64,000 bases of DNA from NCBI RefSeq assembly GCF_042453785.1, contig NC_091661.1, forward strand, positions 30,185,501-30,249,500. Direction: 5' to 3'. The notes under the pieces were generated by a model. That model did not search any database and was not told the DNA's origin. It worked only from the letters and a program-made list of their open reading frames with translations. Shown here in pieces: positions 1 to 11,145 of the stretch. Made by a program: the position numbers and the translations under genes. The first letter of the stretch is position 1; each line of letters opens with the position of its first letter. The DNA is from Malus domestica (lineage: Eukaryota > Streptophyta > Magnoliopsida > Rosales > Rosaceae).

Positions 1-559
1 AAAGCACTGTTTCGGTGCGAACTACGAGAGCGGTACCAAATTAAAGCAAACTTTAAATACTAGATATAATATCAAAATAACAGAAGTCAAAGTTAACGAG
101 TATATTTCTAATGTAACAAGAAAAACGAGTTAGATGATGTGAAACTCTATTAAACCAATCTCTACTGATGACTGACATCATCTAAGGAGCAATAATTGTA
201 TTGTTGTGATGATATATAATAATTAACAATATTAAGCAAGTTTCTTTCTTTATATATTAGTGATAGTTTGTAAGGCAAGGCTAAATTTTGATGTTATATT
301 TGTGATAAGTGTCAATTTATGAATTGCAATGTCCTTAAGAAAACGACATCCACCCACTAACATCCCACCTCCATTCACCTCCATTTAGCTGGCATGCATC
401 AATGCTTTTCGGTGCTTACCGCTTAAATAGAGCGTTCTTATTAACACTGAAAAGCGACAAAATATACGGTCGATAGACCCCTAATATTTGTTGGTGCATG
501 TGCTGAACAATGACGGCTTATCTTGTTCTTATTAATTTTGTTTTGACAATGTAGGGGGT

Positions 560-715
560 GACGTTTTTGCATGGTTGCAGCATCCTTCTTCATGTACCAC
601 TTTGCACTGTTTATTAATGCTTTGTTAGCTTTAGCTTGCCTCGTTGTAGGCTTTCCCTGTACGTTCTGACATCTTTGCCCTGGAATATCATTCTCAATTT
701 ACCCAAAAAAAAAAA
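560..715 (+). mobile_element. Poly(A)-ended retroposon 3' fragment
   Basis: A non-coding stretch ends in about 12 A residues (704-715). Before the tail it reads TGTAGGCTTTCCCTGTA and then CTTTGCCCTGGAATAT. This resembles the 3' end of the poly(A)-tailed insertion at 61845-62067 (TGTAGGCTTCCTGTAT, then GCCCTGATTAT). I infer a truncated non-LTR retroposon 3' end, LINE or SINE. The left edge is uncertain and I found no clear target-site duplication. Confidence 0.35.
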
Positions 716-904
716 AGCTACAAAATCTACGATGTGGCTGAGTGTATACACATTTCTTCTTATAATGCATATTTGTTGTCTTTATGATTCACGTGATGAA
801 GGAGACAGGCAGATGAGTGTATACATTTGGAAACATTGTAAATTGCGTTACAAGCCAATTTTACCTTTAAAAATAGCTTATACAGTGAAAAGAATTTTAA
901 AACA

Positions 905-1015
905 ACCACGGGGCACCCTGGTGGTTAAGACAAATTCCATTATCGTATTTCACATTGTAGTTCGATTCCTGGTGCTGGTGAATCACACGATAATGGTCAG
1001 ATGATGCTGAAATGC
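905..1015 (+). mobile_element. tRNA-derived SINE-like fragment
   Basis: CCCTGGTGGTTAAGAC resembles a pol III box A, and AGTTCGATTCC about 35 bases later resembles box B. A similar layout, more decayed, lies at 21960-22050 and 23800-23880. No tRNA cloverleaf can be folded, so I call it a SINE remnant and not a tRNA gene. Confidence 0.4.
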
Positions 1016-1059
1016 CTTAATGAGTCTTCCCAACCTCCGAAACAATCAGCTAATGTCAT

Positions 1060-1215
1060 TTTTTTTTTTGAACTTTAACGAAAAGCTCATAGTACTGTTT
1101 ACTTTAATGAAAAACCACATTTTTACACTAAAAAGTCAATCAAGGTACTATTCATTTTACCCTTTATTTTGTCATTATCATTAAAACTCAAAATTTTCAA
1201 GTTATTTTCATTGGT
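1060..1215 (-). repeat. Dispersed repeat E, copy 1
   Basis: Starts with GAACTTTAACGAAAAGC and continues through a block containing CCACATTTTTACACTAAAAA. The reverse complement of the same text occurs at 23510-23648, and a short piece at 42240-42325. It is a short non-coding interspersed repeat; its class is not clear from the ends. Confidence 0.55.
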
Positions 1216-1704
1216 TTTTTTTTTTTTAAACGTATATTTGAAGAAGGTAAAGATTCATTGAATGCCCTTGGATGCCAAACAGTTAACAGGTACTTGGTAC
1301 TGTAATGTGAATTGGGGCTTGGAGGTTGGATACATTTTTTTGTTTTTAGGGAAGTTGGATAATTGAATAAATAAGATAAATGTGAGGGCCATGCTGTTTT
1401 TTATGTTTAACATCACGTTACTAGAAGGAATTCTTGGACTGTGCAAAATCTTAAGCGTGAGTATAACACATCGAATTATTTATCGGTAACATACAAATTT
1501 ATGCATATCACACGATAACAGGGAGAGAAAGAGGTATACTCCCGATTAAATGACGGAATCTCGGAATCATAAGTTTGCATCAAGATTCAAAACTGAAAAT
1601 TCAAGCATAATATGAGAATTCGTTGTGGGAATTGCAGCATTGCATTGTGAAATGCAGCTCATCAGCATTCCCTCTGGATGCTGGAATTCTATACAATTCA
1701 TGGG

Positions 1705-1900
1705 AGTTGGATCCTCTCTTGAGTAAAAGGAGAGGATCCTCTGACCAAGTAATTTGGACCGTTGGATTTTCATTCAATGACTATAATTAATATAATTTTA
1801 AAGGGATCCCTTATTTGTAGCCGTTGAATAAAAATTCAACGATCCACACTGCTTGTTCAGGAGGATCCTCTCCTTGGGCTCAGAAGAGGATCCAAATCCC
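1705..1900. mobile_element. Palindromic MITE, family A, copy 1
   Basis: The ends are inverted copies of a GGATCCTCTC-type sequence (TTGGATCCTCTCTTGAG at the left, CTCAGAAGAGGATCCAA at the right). The centre contains the mirrored pair CGTTGGATTTTCATTCAA and TTGAATAAAAATTCAACG. Related copies are at 25400-25598 and 30725-30922, where flanking 9-base duplications are visible. Non-coding. Confidence 0.65.
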
Positions 1901-1952
1901 AATCATGTACCCACTTTGGCCACTCAAAAGAAAAGAACATATCTCTGTGTCA

Positions 1953-2160
1953 GAAAGAGATCCTCTTCGGATCTTTCCTTTCAAATCCTAGGGATCAAGT
2001 GATCCGGACCTTTAAATTTTGATCAAACGGCTAAAAAATATTATAGCTTTTAAAAGTTTTTACTAACTTCTCTGTTTTTAGCCGTTGGATCAAATTTTAA
2101 AGGTCCAGATCACTTGATCCCTGAGCTTTGGAGGGAAAGATCCGGAGATGATCTCTTTCC
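1953..2160. mobile_element. Palindromic MITE related to family A
   Basis: The left end AAAGAGATCCTCTTCGGATC and right end GATCCGGAGATGATCTCTTT are inverted repeats. Inner arms GATCAAGTGATCCGGACC and GGTCCAGATCACTTGATC extend the palindrome, so the whole element could fold as one long hairpin. It shares the CCGTTGGAT core with family A but has different ends. Non-coding. Confidence 0.6.
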
Positions 2161-2191
2161 CTTTGTGTCCACCAGATAAAAAGGGAGAGAT

Positions 2192-2405
2192 GATCCTCGC
2201 CGAATCCTCTTTGTGAGAATTTCGGGAATCTTTCGATCACATATGTTCATCATATATTGTGTGGTCAGTTTTCGTCAGGTATTTTTTATTTTAAGTTTTA
2301 AATAAAAAAATTACGCTAATTTCTGACGAGACAATATACAATAAACATATGTATTTTTGAAGATTTTCGGGATCCTCACAAAGAAGATCCAACGAGAATC
2401 CTCAC
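2192..2405. mobile_element. MITE family B, copy 1
   Basis: Terminal blocks GAATCCTCTTTGTGAGAA and TTCTTTGTGAGGATCCCG (the latter on the minus strand) are inverted repeats. The middle is AT-rich with mirrored GTTCATCATATATTGT and ACAATATACAATAAAC. Other copies are near 10651, 13633, 30932 and 46722. Non-coding. Confidence 0.6.
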
Positions 2406-2788
2406 TCATAAAGAGGGTCCAATAAAATCTTGAATAATATAAAAAAAATTCAAACAGAACACCCTCAATTAATTGGACTTGGATTGTCTGCCCTCCTAGT
2501 TGTGGTGCCCTTCCATGCCCTCCTATTTTGTGCGGTCACGGTTAAGCCACGTTAATATTTTATATTAATTTTTTAATGAGATAATAAGATAAAAAATAAT
2601 TAAAATATAAAATATTGACGTGGTTTAACCGTGACCACACAAAATAAGAGAGCATGGAAGGGTACCACAACTAGGAGGGCAGACAATCCTTGTCCCAATT
2701 AATTTCACACTTCCACTTTAGTCAGAATCCACTGTGCCTCTGTTCCTCCAACTCCTCGTCACTCTCTCATGAGCTCCAACCTCCTTCC

Positions 2789-5251
2789 ATGGGCACCATG
2801 AACTTCCATTTTCTCTCTCTAACCATTCTCTCTCTCCTCCACTTCTCAGCCTCCTTCACTCCCTTAGACAACTACCTTTTCAACTGTGGCTCCTCCACCA
2901 ACGCCTCCGTCTTCAACCGGGTCTTCTCGGCGGACCCGTACAAGTCCGGGCGGGGCTCCATTTCCCTCGCCGACCAAAACCCACCTCCCAATTCACCTGT
3001 TCTCTACCGCACAGCCAGAGTTTTCACCAGAGCTTCGAGCTACACCTTCAGCATCAAGAAATCAGGGATCCACTTGGTACGTTTTCACTTCTCGCCGTTT
3101 GTAGCTCAGGGTTTTGATTTGAAAGCTGCAAACTTTAGCGTTTCCGTTAATGGGTTTGCTCTGTTAAGAGAATTACATGTTAGGGAATCTGTCATTAGAG
3201 AATTTGTTATAAAATTTGATGCACATGTGGTTGAAATTTTGTTTGCGCCTGTGGGTAATTCTGGGTTTTGCTATGTAAATGCCATTGAAGTTTTTACAGC
3301 TCCTGAGGATCTTGTTGTTGATTACGGTGCTAAATTCGTTGGTGCGAATGTTGTCGAATACAAGAATCTGTCTTCACAAGTTTTAGAGACCCTTTATAGG
3401 ATTAATGTTGGAGGTTCGAAATTGACACCTTTTAATGATACTTTGTGGAGGGATTGGGTCCCTGATGTCGATTATCTTGTTCTGGAATCCGCTGCGAAGT
3501 GCGCTTCCACCACGGATACTCCCAATTATCAGAGGGGCGGTGCAACTCGAGAGATTGCGCCGGATAATGTATATATGACTGCCCAGGAGATGAATACGGA
3601 TAAGGCAATTACAGGTGCAAGGTTTAATCTTACATGGAAATTTCCAGTGGATACGAATTCCGGGCATTTGGTTAGGTTGCACTTCTGTGACATTGTTAGT
3701 TCTGCACTTAATTTGTTGTACTTTAATGTGTATATCAATGGGTATGCTGCGTACAGAGATGTTGATCTGTCAGTGATGGCAGCCAATGTGCTTGCATCTC
3801 CTGTCTATATTGATTTTGTTGTGGATTCGGATGGTTCGGGGATTATAGAAATTAGCGTTGGTCCTTCTGATCTGAGTAGTTCCGTTAGGATTAATGCTAT
3901 ATTGAATGGGGCAGAGATCATGAGAATGGTGAATGTTTCCAATTTATGGGCTGGAACTGGGCGTAAGAAGAGGAGTATATGGATTTTGGTGGGCACAGTT
4001 GTTGGAGGCTTTGTTATTCTGTGTTTTGCAATTGGTGCATTTCTGCTTGCTTTGAAACGCAGAAAGAGGAAACTGAAACCCGGCCCTGCAGAAAGTGCGG
4101 TTTGGACACCTTTACGCGTATATGGAGGTAGTTCACACAGTAGAATGTCTGAAAGGACTGCACTTGCGTCTCCAGGCGCAAATGGATATCATTGCTTGAA
4201 GATCCCTTTTGCTGAATTACAATTGGCGACAAACAATTTCGATAAAAGTCTAATTGTAGGCTCTGGTGGTTTTGGCATGGTTTATAAAGGGTTCCTGAAG
4301 GACAACACAAAGGTTGCTGTGAAGAGAGGTGTGCCTGGATCTAGGCAGGGCCTTCCAGAATTCCAGACTGAAATAACGGTTTTGTCCCAAATTCGCCACC
4401 ACCATCTTGTATCACTTGTTGGGTATTGTGAAGAACAATCTGAAATGATACTAGTTTATGAATACATGGAAAAGGGGCCGTTAAAGAAACATTTGTATGG
4501 TTCGGGGATCTCACCTTTGTCCTGGAAGCAACGACTTGAAATTTGCATTGGATCAGCAAGAGGTCTTCACTACCTTCATACAGGTTTTGCTCATGGAATC
4601 ATCCACCGTGACATTAAATCAACTAACATTTTGCTTGACGAGAATTATGTGCCAAAGGTGGCCGATTTTGGTCTCTCAAGATCAGGTCCGTGTCTCAGTG
4701 AAACTCATGTAAGTACCGCTGTTAAAGGTAGTTTTGGGTATCTTGATCCTGAGTATTTCCGGAGGCAGCAGCTTACTGATAAGTCAGATGTGTATTCATT
4801 TGGGGTTGTGCTCTTTGAGGTTCTTTGCGCTAGACCTGCTGTGGATCCCTCGGTTGACAGGGAGCAGGTGAATCTAGGTGAATGGGCATTGGAATGGCAG
4901 AAGAAGGGCATGCTCGAGAAAATTATTGACCGCCACCTTGTTGGGAAGATCAAACCAAGCTCTTTGAAAAAGTTTGGAGAAACGGCAGAGAAATGTTTGG
5001 CTGATTATGGTGCCGATAGGCCAACCATTGGTGATGTATTGTGGAATTTAGAATACGCGCTTCAGCTTCAGGAATCTCGACCGCGTGGAGAACAGCCTCA
5101 AGACTGCGACATCAATGAGCCTCCGACAAATAACGTTGTTCCTGGAGATCCCTCTACCAATGTAAGAACAGAGGAAAATGGCGGTAATGGCAGTTCGGAG
5201 ATTAACACAAGCCTAGTTTTCTCTCAATTGATGACCAACGCTGGCAGATAG
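2789..5251 (+). CDS. CrRLK1L-family receptor-like kinase, At5g24010-like
   Basis: Single-exon gene of 820 codons. I start at the ATG at 2789 because it opens a clear signal peptide (about residues 1-23); the frame is open 33 codons further upstream but has no usable ATG. A malectin-like extracellular region follows (about 27-390), then one membrane segment (about 396-420) and an intracellular Ser/Thr kinase (about 485-755). The kinase has the glycine loop GSGGFG, the ATP lysine in VAVKRG, HRDIKSTN, ADFG and DPEY, so it should be active. CrRLK1L kinases sense cell-wall state and RALF peptides at the plasma membrane. The C-terminus FSQLMTNAGR and the body agree closely with what I recall of At5g24010. 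Lack of introns is typical of the family. The ligand is unknown. Confidence 0.93.
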   Translation: MGTMNFHFLSLTILSLLHFSASFTPLDNYLFNCGSSTNASVFNRVFSADPYKSGRGSISLADQNPPPNSPVLYRTARVFTRASSYTFSIKKSGIHLVRFHFSPFVAQGFDLKAANFSVSVNGFALLRELHVRESVIREFVIKFDAHVVEILFAPVGNSGFCYVNAIEVFTAPEDLVVDYGAKFVGANVVEYKNLSSQVLETLYRINVGGSKLTPFNDTLWRDWVPDVDYLVLESAAKCASTTDTPNYQRGGATREIAPDNVYMTAQEMNTDKAITGARFNLTWKFPVDTNSGHLVRLHFCDIVSSALNLLYFNVYINGYAAYRDVDLSVMAANVLASPVYIDFVVDSDGSGIIEISVGPSDLSSSVRINAILNGAEIMRMVNVSNLWAGTGRKKRSIWILVGTVVGGFVILCFAIGAFLLALKRRKRKLKPGPAESAVWTPLRVYGGSSHSRMSERTALASPGANGYHCLKIPFAELQLATNNFDKSLIVGSGGFGMVYKGFLKDNTKVAVKRGVPGSRQGLPEFQTEITVLSQIRHHHLVSLVGYCEEQSEMILVYEYMEKGPLKKHLYGSGISPLSWKQRLEICIGSARGLHYLHTGFAHGIIHRDIKSTNILLDENYVPKVADFGLSRSGPCLSETHVSTAVKGSFGYLDPEYFRRQQLTDKSDVYSFGVVLFEVLCARPAVDPSVDREQVNLGEWALEWQKKGMLEKIIDRHLVGKIKPSSLKKFGETAEKCLADYGADRPTIGDVLWNLEYALQLQESRPRGEQPQDCDINEPPTNNVVPGDPSTNVRTEENGGNGSSEINTSLVFSQLMTNAGR

Positions 5252-5559
5252 CTTTCGAGCTTGTGCCAATATACGATCAATATACCATACAAGAATTTTA
5301 AAGATCTCCACCTTAGAACTACCACTGTGACAAATCATACAGGTATGTTTTTAAGGTTTTACGTGCTTCCACTCTTTTTTTCTCTATTTTCTTACCACGA
5401 TTATATATGCAATCCGCTATTTTTGTTTCCATATTATTGTTGTACCATGTTTGTAAGTGAAGGGAATTATAGAAGCTGCTCATGCTTGGTGTATGAAATG
5501 TAAGAAGTATTGTATTTGTTTGCTTTTTTGGTGTTTTTTCCAAGTACCAAACCTATGCA

Positions 5560-5900
5560 TGGCAAACAGGTCGTGTTCATGTCATACTCGTTATCTTAGC
5601 GAGTCGTGTCATGTGAAACCCGTTACCTTAACGGGTTTTTATCAGGTGATCCGATAACTACCTAATTCATTAACAAGTGTTGTTTCGTTTCTGGTAACAG
5701 GTCATGCAAAAAATTGTTATGTCTAATATCCAAATCATATCTTATAGGGTTTTTAAAGAGTCACCCGATAACAACCCGACTCGTAAACATGTTCCTAACA
5801 GGTGATCTCATAACGACCTAAATCGTTAACGGGTTGACTCAAAACATATTATTTTTGTATCGTTTCGTGTTAGTTAACGGGTCGTGCATTAACTTTACCT
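5560..5900. repeat. Repeat with scattered inverted AACGGGT motifs
   Basis: The stretch is built of recurring words such as CGTTACCTTAACGGGT, GATCCGATAAC, CACCCGATAAC, CGTTAACGGGTTGAC and TTAACGGGTCGTG. They occur in direct and inverted order. It looks like a decayed non-autonomous DNA element; the ends cannot be fixed by eye. Confidence 0.4.
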
Positions 5901-6099
5901 CACAAATCTTCGAAGTTTTGTTGATTGAATCTAATATTTACACCCAAAATACAGATCAAATCATAGGTGGCTAATTGCATATCTTCCAAAAAATAAAATT
6001 TCTAGTTGGCTATCTAGCTGTTATGCACTACAATATCTTCAATGATGCATGCATAGATTTGCTTAAGCAAATACCAATTGCTAGTGTGATAGTGGGAGG

Positions 6100-6295
6100 A
6101 GGTTGTCTCTCCACTCAAAGTTGTCCTACCTAAATCATTGGTTTAGTCACCGACCTCAAGTTAACAAGACTCCTCGCTTTGCGAAGGTAGGGAGGCACGT
6201 CTATCGTATGACCTTACCTTTACAAAGAGACTGGTTCTACAACTTAAACCCGTCACCTCTTGGTTACAAAAAAGCAACCTTTTTGTTGCACTAAG
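6100..6295 (-). mobile_element. Au-like SINE fragment
   Basis: Read on the minus strand it carries a box-B-like GGTGACGGGTTTAAG, then CAGTCTCTTTGTAAAGG, and later CTTCGCAAAGCGAGGAG. This order matches what I recall of the plant Au SINE (pol III box B, then GGTAAGG, then CTTTGCG near the 3' part). A second fragment of the same kind is in the polygalacturonase-like gene at about 34620-34745. The 5' part is decayed. Confidence 0.5.
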
Positions 6296-6969
6296 ATCTG
6301 CCCTCATCATTTTATTGTTCATTTTCTTGTCGGAAAAATCAGGTCATACTCAACAAAGTATCGAACTTAAATATCGGGTTGGCATCATTCATGTTGCGTA
6401 TGTAAGCTCTTGTGATAATAGACGTCAAACGGATCACTTAACTAAGTATCGAACTTGATTATCGTTTGTAACATTCACATGAATTGGATATGATATCTCA
6501 TTCGACTAAGCATATACAACTACTAAAAGTTATATGGCTTGTTTGGATGTGTTTTTAAAATGATTGAAAGTTCTTTTGTTGAAAATGTTTTTAGAATTAA
6601 TCCTTAGTAAAAAAAAACAAGTAAATCCTGAAAAAACCACTTAAAATGCTTCCAGGAAGAATTGGTCCTGTAGAGAGTTTGATCAGTATTAGCATTGCTA
6701 TCAGATTCTAATTCTCTGTATACAAGTGGCATTTGGACCAAAAACACAAGGATATGGATAGTCCATGAGAATATTGATGACCCCAACTAAATTGGGATGG
6801 GCAAGCTGGCCGTTCGAGCCATGAAATAGATTTCAAATTGGATTTTGAAGTTGGTTGGCCCGAGTCGTGCAAGTATTTTGTAAATAAAAATAGTTTGACT
6901 GTATAATTATTTTTGTTTATGGCCCAATCACAGTTATCTAAAATGATTATAATTTTTTGATAAAATAAT

Positions 6970-7175
6970 CAGGCTTGTTTGAAAGTGCTTGTGAAATGAC
7001 AAAAAACGTTTTTGGTGAAAATGTTTTTTTTTAAACTAACCCTTAGTAAAAATCAAAGTGAATTTTAAAAAAACATTTAAATATTTTCTGCAATAAGCAT
7101 ATCTGATGCTTCTCCAAAATCAATTTCACCAAAAACGCTTTCATTCATTTTAAAAGCACTTCCCAACAAGCACAG
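6970..7175. mobile_element. Tourist-like MITE, family C
   Basis: Left end GGCTTGTTTGAAAGTGCTTG and right end AAGCACTTCCCAACAAGC are inverted repeats. The interior has the family words CCTTAGTAAAAATC and TTTCACCAAAAACGC. A shorter, decayed copy begins at about 6536 (GGCTTGTTTGGATGTG). Non-coding. Confidence 0.6.
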
Positions 7176-7691
7176 ATGATTGAATCGAGATTTCGTCGCT
7201 GAATTAATCAAACTCAAATCCTAACTAGCTAGTGACAAAGTTCCTAAAATACAAGAATAAGATCCATCAAACAAGAACAATAAAAGACACAATGAGGAAT
7301 TCTTACGAAACGACGTCGGATGCCCAATTGTGTCGCGAAGCCGAAAAGATCTTGGATACGCGACGTGTGGCAGGCTTTTCTTGCGGCACGGGAACACTCG
7401 TTCGAACAAGACAAGGGCAGGTCGGTCATTTGACAAAAAGCGGTCGGTGTCATAACCTTTAATAATTGCGTGGCGTGGCACGTTGGCCCACTTATCCACG
7501 TCGCGCTAATCATAACCGCAGCGGCGGACAGCTGTGCTAACTGGGATGTCAGTTCCGTAATTTCGCTCGACTTCCGGGGTCTGTTCCGTGTCCGAATTTT
7601 ACCCCTCGGCCCGCGAAAATTACATTACGAACCCGATTTCTGAGATTTTGCTAAACATACCCACACAGACACAGACGCTGACTTTCTCTCT

Positions 7692-7699
7692 CTATAAAA
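7692..7699 (+). promoter_or_regulatory. Probable TATA box of the PPPDE gene
   Basis: TATAAAAA sits in a CT-rich context (CTCTCTC on both sides), 262 bases before the chosen ATG at 7961. This is a normal spacing for a plant core promoter with a 5' leader of about 230 bases. The CT-rich flank resembles a plant Y patch. Confidence 0.5.
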
Positions 7700-7960
7700 A
7701 CTTTCTCTCTCTAAAGTTTGAAGAAATTGAACCAGTTTAGAGCGAGAAAGGAAGAGAAAAGCAATTGAGCAATTCGAAACGAGAAAGTATTCATATTGTA
7801 ATCGCCAATGCAGCGAAAAGTGGTTGGCTTTTTGTTCGAATTGAAGTGGATTGTTTCATTTCTGAGAGGATTTGGATTAGGGTTAGGGTTTGTGATTTGA
7901 ATTGGGAGGAGGGAGGGGGGATTTGGGATTTGCAGTTTTTGGTGAAGAATCTGGGGGGAG

Positions 7961-9999
7961 ATGGCGGAGGTGGTGCTGCATATATACGATGTGACGAATA
8001 GTGGATCGGACAAGACGAATAGCACCATTCTGCAGATCAACAAGATCTTCAAGGACGGTATCGGCCTCGGCGGCATCTTCCACAGCGCCGTTCAGGTTCC
8101 TCCTCCTCCTCCTCCTCTCTCTCTGTGTCTTCCTCTTGTGTACTCGCGGTTGCATGTATGTGTATGTAATCTCAAAGCGGACGTGTAATTGGTAGTTGGA
8201 GTGCTGTGAATTTGGGGGAGATTTAGGGCTTTAATCTGAAAGTGGACATGTAATTGCTAGTTGAAGTTAATAATTTTCTTGATTGATTGTAAACCTTTGA
8301 TTTGAGTTTGATCTGAATACTGAAAAAGTTTTAATTTTCGCTATTACCTTTATGATTTGCGTTTGCGGTTTATAATTTTCAGTAAGCTGCTTTATGTTGC
8401 CTTAATAGATGTTTCACGATACAATGCCTTTATGTTGAATCTTCGTTGCCAGTCAAGAAACTCTGATGATTCTTATATGGAGAATGGCTAGAGTTTGGCT
8501 CTCTGTTTTATTACGTAAAGACAGTTAAAAGTTGCAACGTAGCGGCTTATATTTCGGTTTGTAATTGTTTATGCTCTATTGGACAGGTTTATGGAGACGA
8601 TGAATGGTCATTTGGGTTCTGTGAACAAGGATCTGGTGTGTTTAGTTGCCCTTCTGGGAAAAATCCAATGTACACATATCGTGAAAGCATTGTTCTTGGG
8701 ACAACGCATTGTTCGATCTTCAAGGTTAACCAAATCTTGAGGGAACTGAGTAGAGAGTGGCCAGGGTATTCGTATGACCTGTTATCAAAAAACTGCAATC
8801 ACTTTTGTGATGAGTTATGTGAAAGGCTTGGGGTGCCAAAGCTTCCAGGTAACTTTGTGAGATCGTAGGGTTTACCGGCTATACTAAAGATTTATTTTCT
8901 ATGCAATTGCGCGTTTACTTGACCGATCATAAGTACAATGGCCGGTGATTTGTTCTTGTTTCGGTCAGTTCCCTAATATATGGTTGTGCGTTTATGATCT
9001 TCGTGTTTAAGTTGTGCATTTATGATCTTCCGTGTTTTGTATTGTGCCTCTGAATTTGAAAATGTAGTCTTGTAGATAGATATATGGCATGTATTCTTAT
9101 AGCTTCTTTTACAGGTTGGGTTAATCGTTTTGCCCATGCTGGTGATGCTGCTATGGAAGTCGCAGGAAACACGGCAGAACGGGTGAGTTATTTTATGCAG
9201 AATGCATAACTTTTGTAATCTCCCAGAAGAACAGCTTATTTCATAGTAATTTGGATACATGATTTAACTGCGGTTTTTGTTGGCTTTCTACGCATGTTCC
9301 TAGAAACTAGAAAGGGAAAATTGCAGCAAGTTTCACATTTACATATTTACATGGACATTTCATCTTTAATGGAAAGGGCAATTGCATCAAATTAATCTTA
9401 CACACATCCACATTAGGTTGATCCACAGACTGTACTGATCTGTTCACTTTGAAGTTACATCTAGTCTCATGTGGCCTATTTCTTTGTTTTCTTCTTTGCC
9501 TTGGACTCGACTTTGATGATACCTTGCCCGGAGATGTGGCTAACCGTACATGCTCGGATTGAATTTTCCTGCAATTTAGTTTGGCCTCTATACTTCTTCG
9601 TGTTTGACCTTCCACTCATTGTTGCTTTGCTTTAATGTTATTTTCGTTATTAGACGAAATTTTGCTTTTGGTTGCTTAGGTGCATGCAAGTCTGATACTT
9701 TTCTTGCGTCGTTGCAGTTTAGACAAGCGAAGACAGAGATTGTTTCAGCTAGCAAAGTAGCGTATCGTTTCCTTGTGGGTGTTACAAGCAATGCCATAGC
9801 TTCTCCCGCGTCTCCTGAAAATTCAGACACAGGTACTCCTAGATTTCAGGCCGCATGGTTTAAGAATCTAATCACAACGGGAGCAAAGCCTTCTAGTAGT
9901 TCAGATTTCGAGAACAAGGAAGAAGATGTTCGGCAGAACCAGCAACCGCATGAAGAGCCGCCGCTGCAGCAGAATTCTCGAACATGGCAAAGTACGTAA
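7961..9999 (+). CDS. PPPDE/DeSI-type thiol peptidase
   Basis: Four exons: 7961-8095, 8587-8848, 9115-9182, 9718-9999, giving 248 residues. All junctions are GT-AG and the frame stays open. The PPPDE fold covers about residues 4-150. The family's catalytic pair is visible as His41 in IFHSAV and Cys115 in KNCNHFCDEL. Known members remove SUMO or ubiquitin, or act as palmitoyl thioesterases, so the exact substrate is open. The C-terminal 100 residues are low complexity with PASPENSD and a Gln/Pro-rich end, as in plant DeSI-like proteins. The start is the first ATG giving the conserved EVVLHIYDV strand. Introns 1 and 3 are about 490 and 535 bases. Confidence 0.9.
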
Positions 10000-11145
10000 A
10001 TCCGAGGACACTTTGCTAGTGTGTACTAGTCAAATCCAAGCACAGGTCGATGAGTCCTGCGTCGTGTACCAATGAAGAAAATTCTTTTGTTTGTTGAACA
10101 GAAGTATGCCCCATTCATGCCCCCAAAGAACTGGATTACATTCAATAGATTGCCCAGCTTGTAGTTGGTTTCATTACGTTACGCGATTTGTTATGTTATT
10201 CAACGTACGTTTTAGCAACGAAGAAACTTGTCCAACTTGACGGTAGAAGATGAAATTTTCATTCAGAAAATGCATCCCTTTTCGTCTTCACAAAATAGTA
10301 AAATTCAAAGGGACAGCTCTGAACTATACGAGTTATTCAATTCAATCCAATCTTGAACACCAAATGAGCTCCAAACTTGATCACAAGGTTTAATGGCCCG
10401 TTTGGTGAGCCTGTTGGTATTGAATTTGGCGGTGATTGGTTAGGCAGGACTTGTAACCTGTGTATATAGATAACTTATTTTATTGTGAATTCCTTACTCA
10501 TCTCCTTCAGCCATGTCCATTTCAAATTTTGACACAACAATTAACAAACTGGACTCAAGTCTACTTTAATCGATCACAAATCCTATTCAAATGGCCCACC
10601 AAACAGGCCTTAAGTGGGAAAATCAAGATAACTTTTGGTTGTTGTAAAACCAGGAGGATCTCATCATCCTCTTTGTGAGAATCCTCGTCGGATCCTCTTT
10701 GTGAGGACCCTAAATATCTTCTATTCACATCCGTTTACCGTACAAAATAATTGTAAATTTTTTTATTTGAAATTGAATATAAGCATAAAAACTGACTGTG
10801 CGATGTACAATAAATGAATGTGATTGAAAAATGCTCTCTCGTAATAAAGTTTGGGATAAGGTTTAACTAATAATTTCATACCACAAAAGATGTAAACATT
10901 ATTGAAACTACATTAGTTTGATACAATCCACAAAAAAGAACAGAAAAATGAGTCAGCTGATGCCTCAAGGTCATGAAATGTTACTGCACGTAAAATATAT
11001 AGCAGCCTCTCGAAGGGAAAAAAGAAGAACACGCAAGAGCATGAGACTGCAACATTCTTCAACGCGAAATTATATACAGAACATTGTCATCGAAATACAG
11101 CCGAGGGCTCTTCCAGTAACATAACAGCTTGACTGAAACGTCCAT
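10000..11145. other. 3' flank and spacer with a MITE
   Basis: Contains the 3' untranslated region of the peptidase gene and a truncated family B MITE at about 10651-10835. From about 10920 it probably holds the 3' untranslated region of the minus-strand gene that stops at 11146. No other gene was seen. Confidence 0.5.
10651..10835. mobile_element. MITE family B, truncated copy
   Basis: Starts with CAGGAGGATCTCATCATCC and repeats CCTCTTTGTGAG twice within about 40 bases. It then runs into the AT-rich family B centre with GCGATGTACAATAAATG. The right terminal repeat is missing or decayed. Confidence 0.5.

Larger units (their letters stand above)
1..2788. other. Intergenic region upstream of the CrRLK1L gene
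   Basis: No coding exon is recognisable here. The stretch is AT-rich and holds a tRNA-derived SINE-like piece, a poly(A)-ended fragment and several MITEs, listed separately. Near its right end, about 2475-2690, an imperfect inverted repeat is visible: a GTGGTGCCCTTCCATGCC-like arm near 2500 is mirrored by a GCATGGAAGGGTACCAC-like arm near 2652. This looks like one more short palindromic element directly before the receptor kinase leader. Confidence 0.6.
5252..7691. other. Intergenic region between the receptor kinase and the PPPDE peptidase
   Basis: No gene was found. It holds a repeat with many AACGGGT/ACCCGTTA motifs in both orientations (about 5560-5900), a SINE fragment (about 6100-6295) and two Tourist-like MITE copies (about 6536-6650 and 6970-7175). 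From about 7290 the sequence becomes more GC-rich as it approaches the next promoter. Confidence 0.6.

Noticed and set aside
636-1004. 122-codon open frame
   Set aside because: It runs through the poly(A) end of a retroposon fragment and a SINE remnant. Composition looks random and no family wording is visible.
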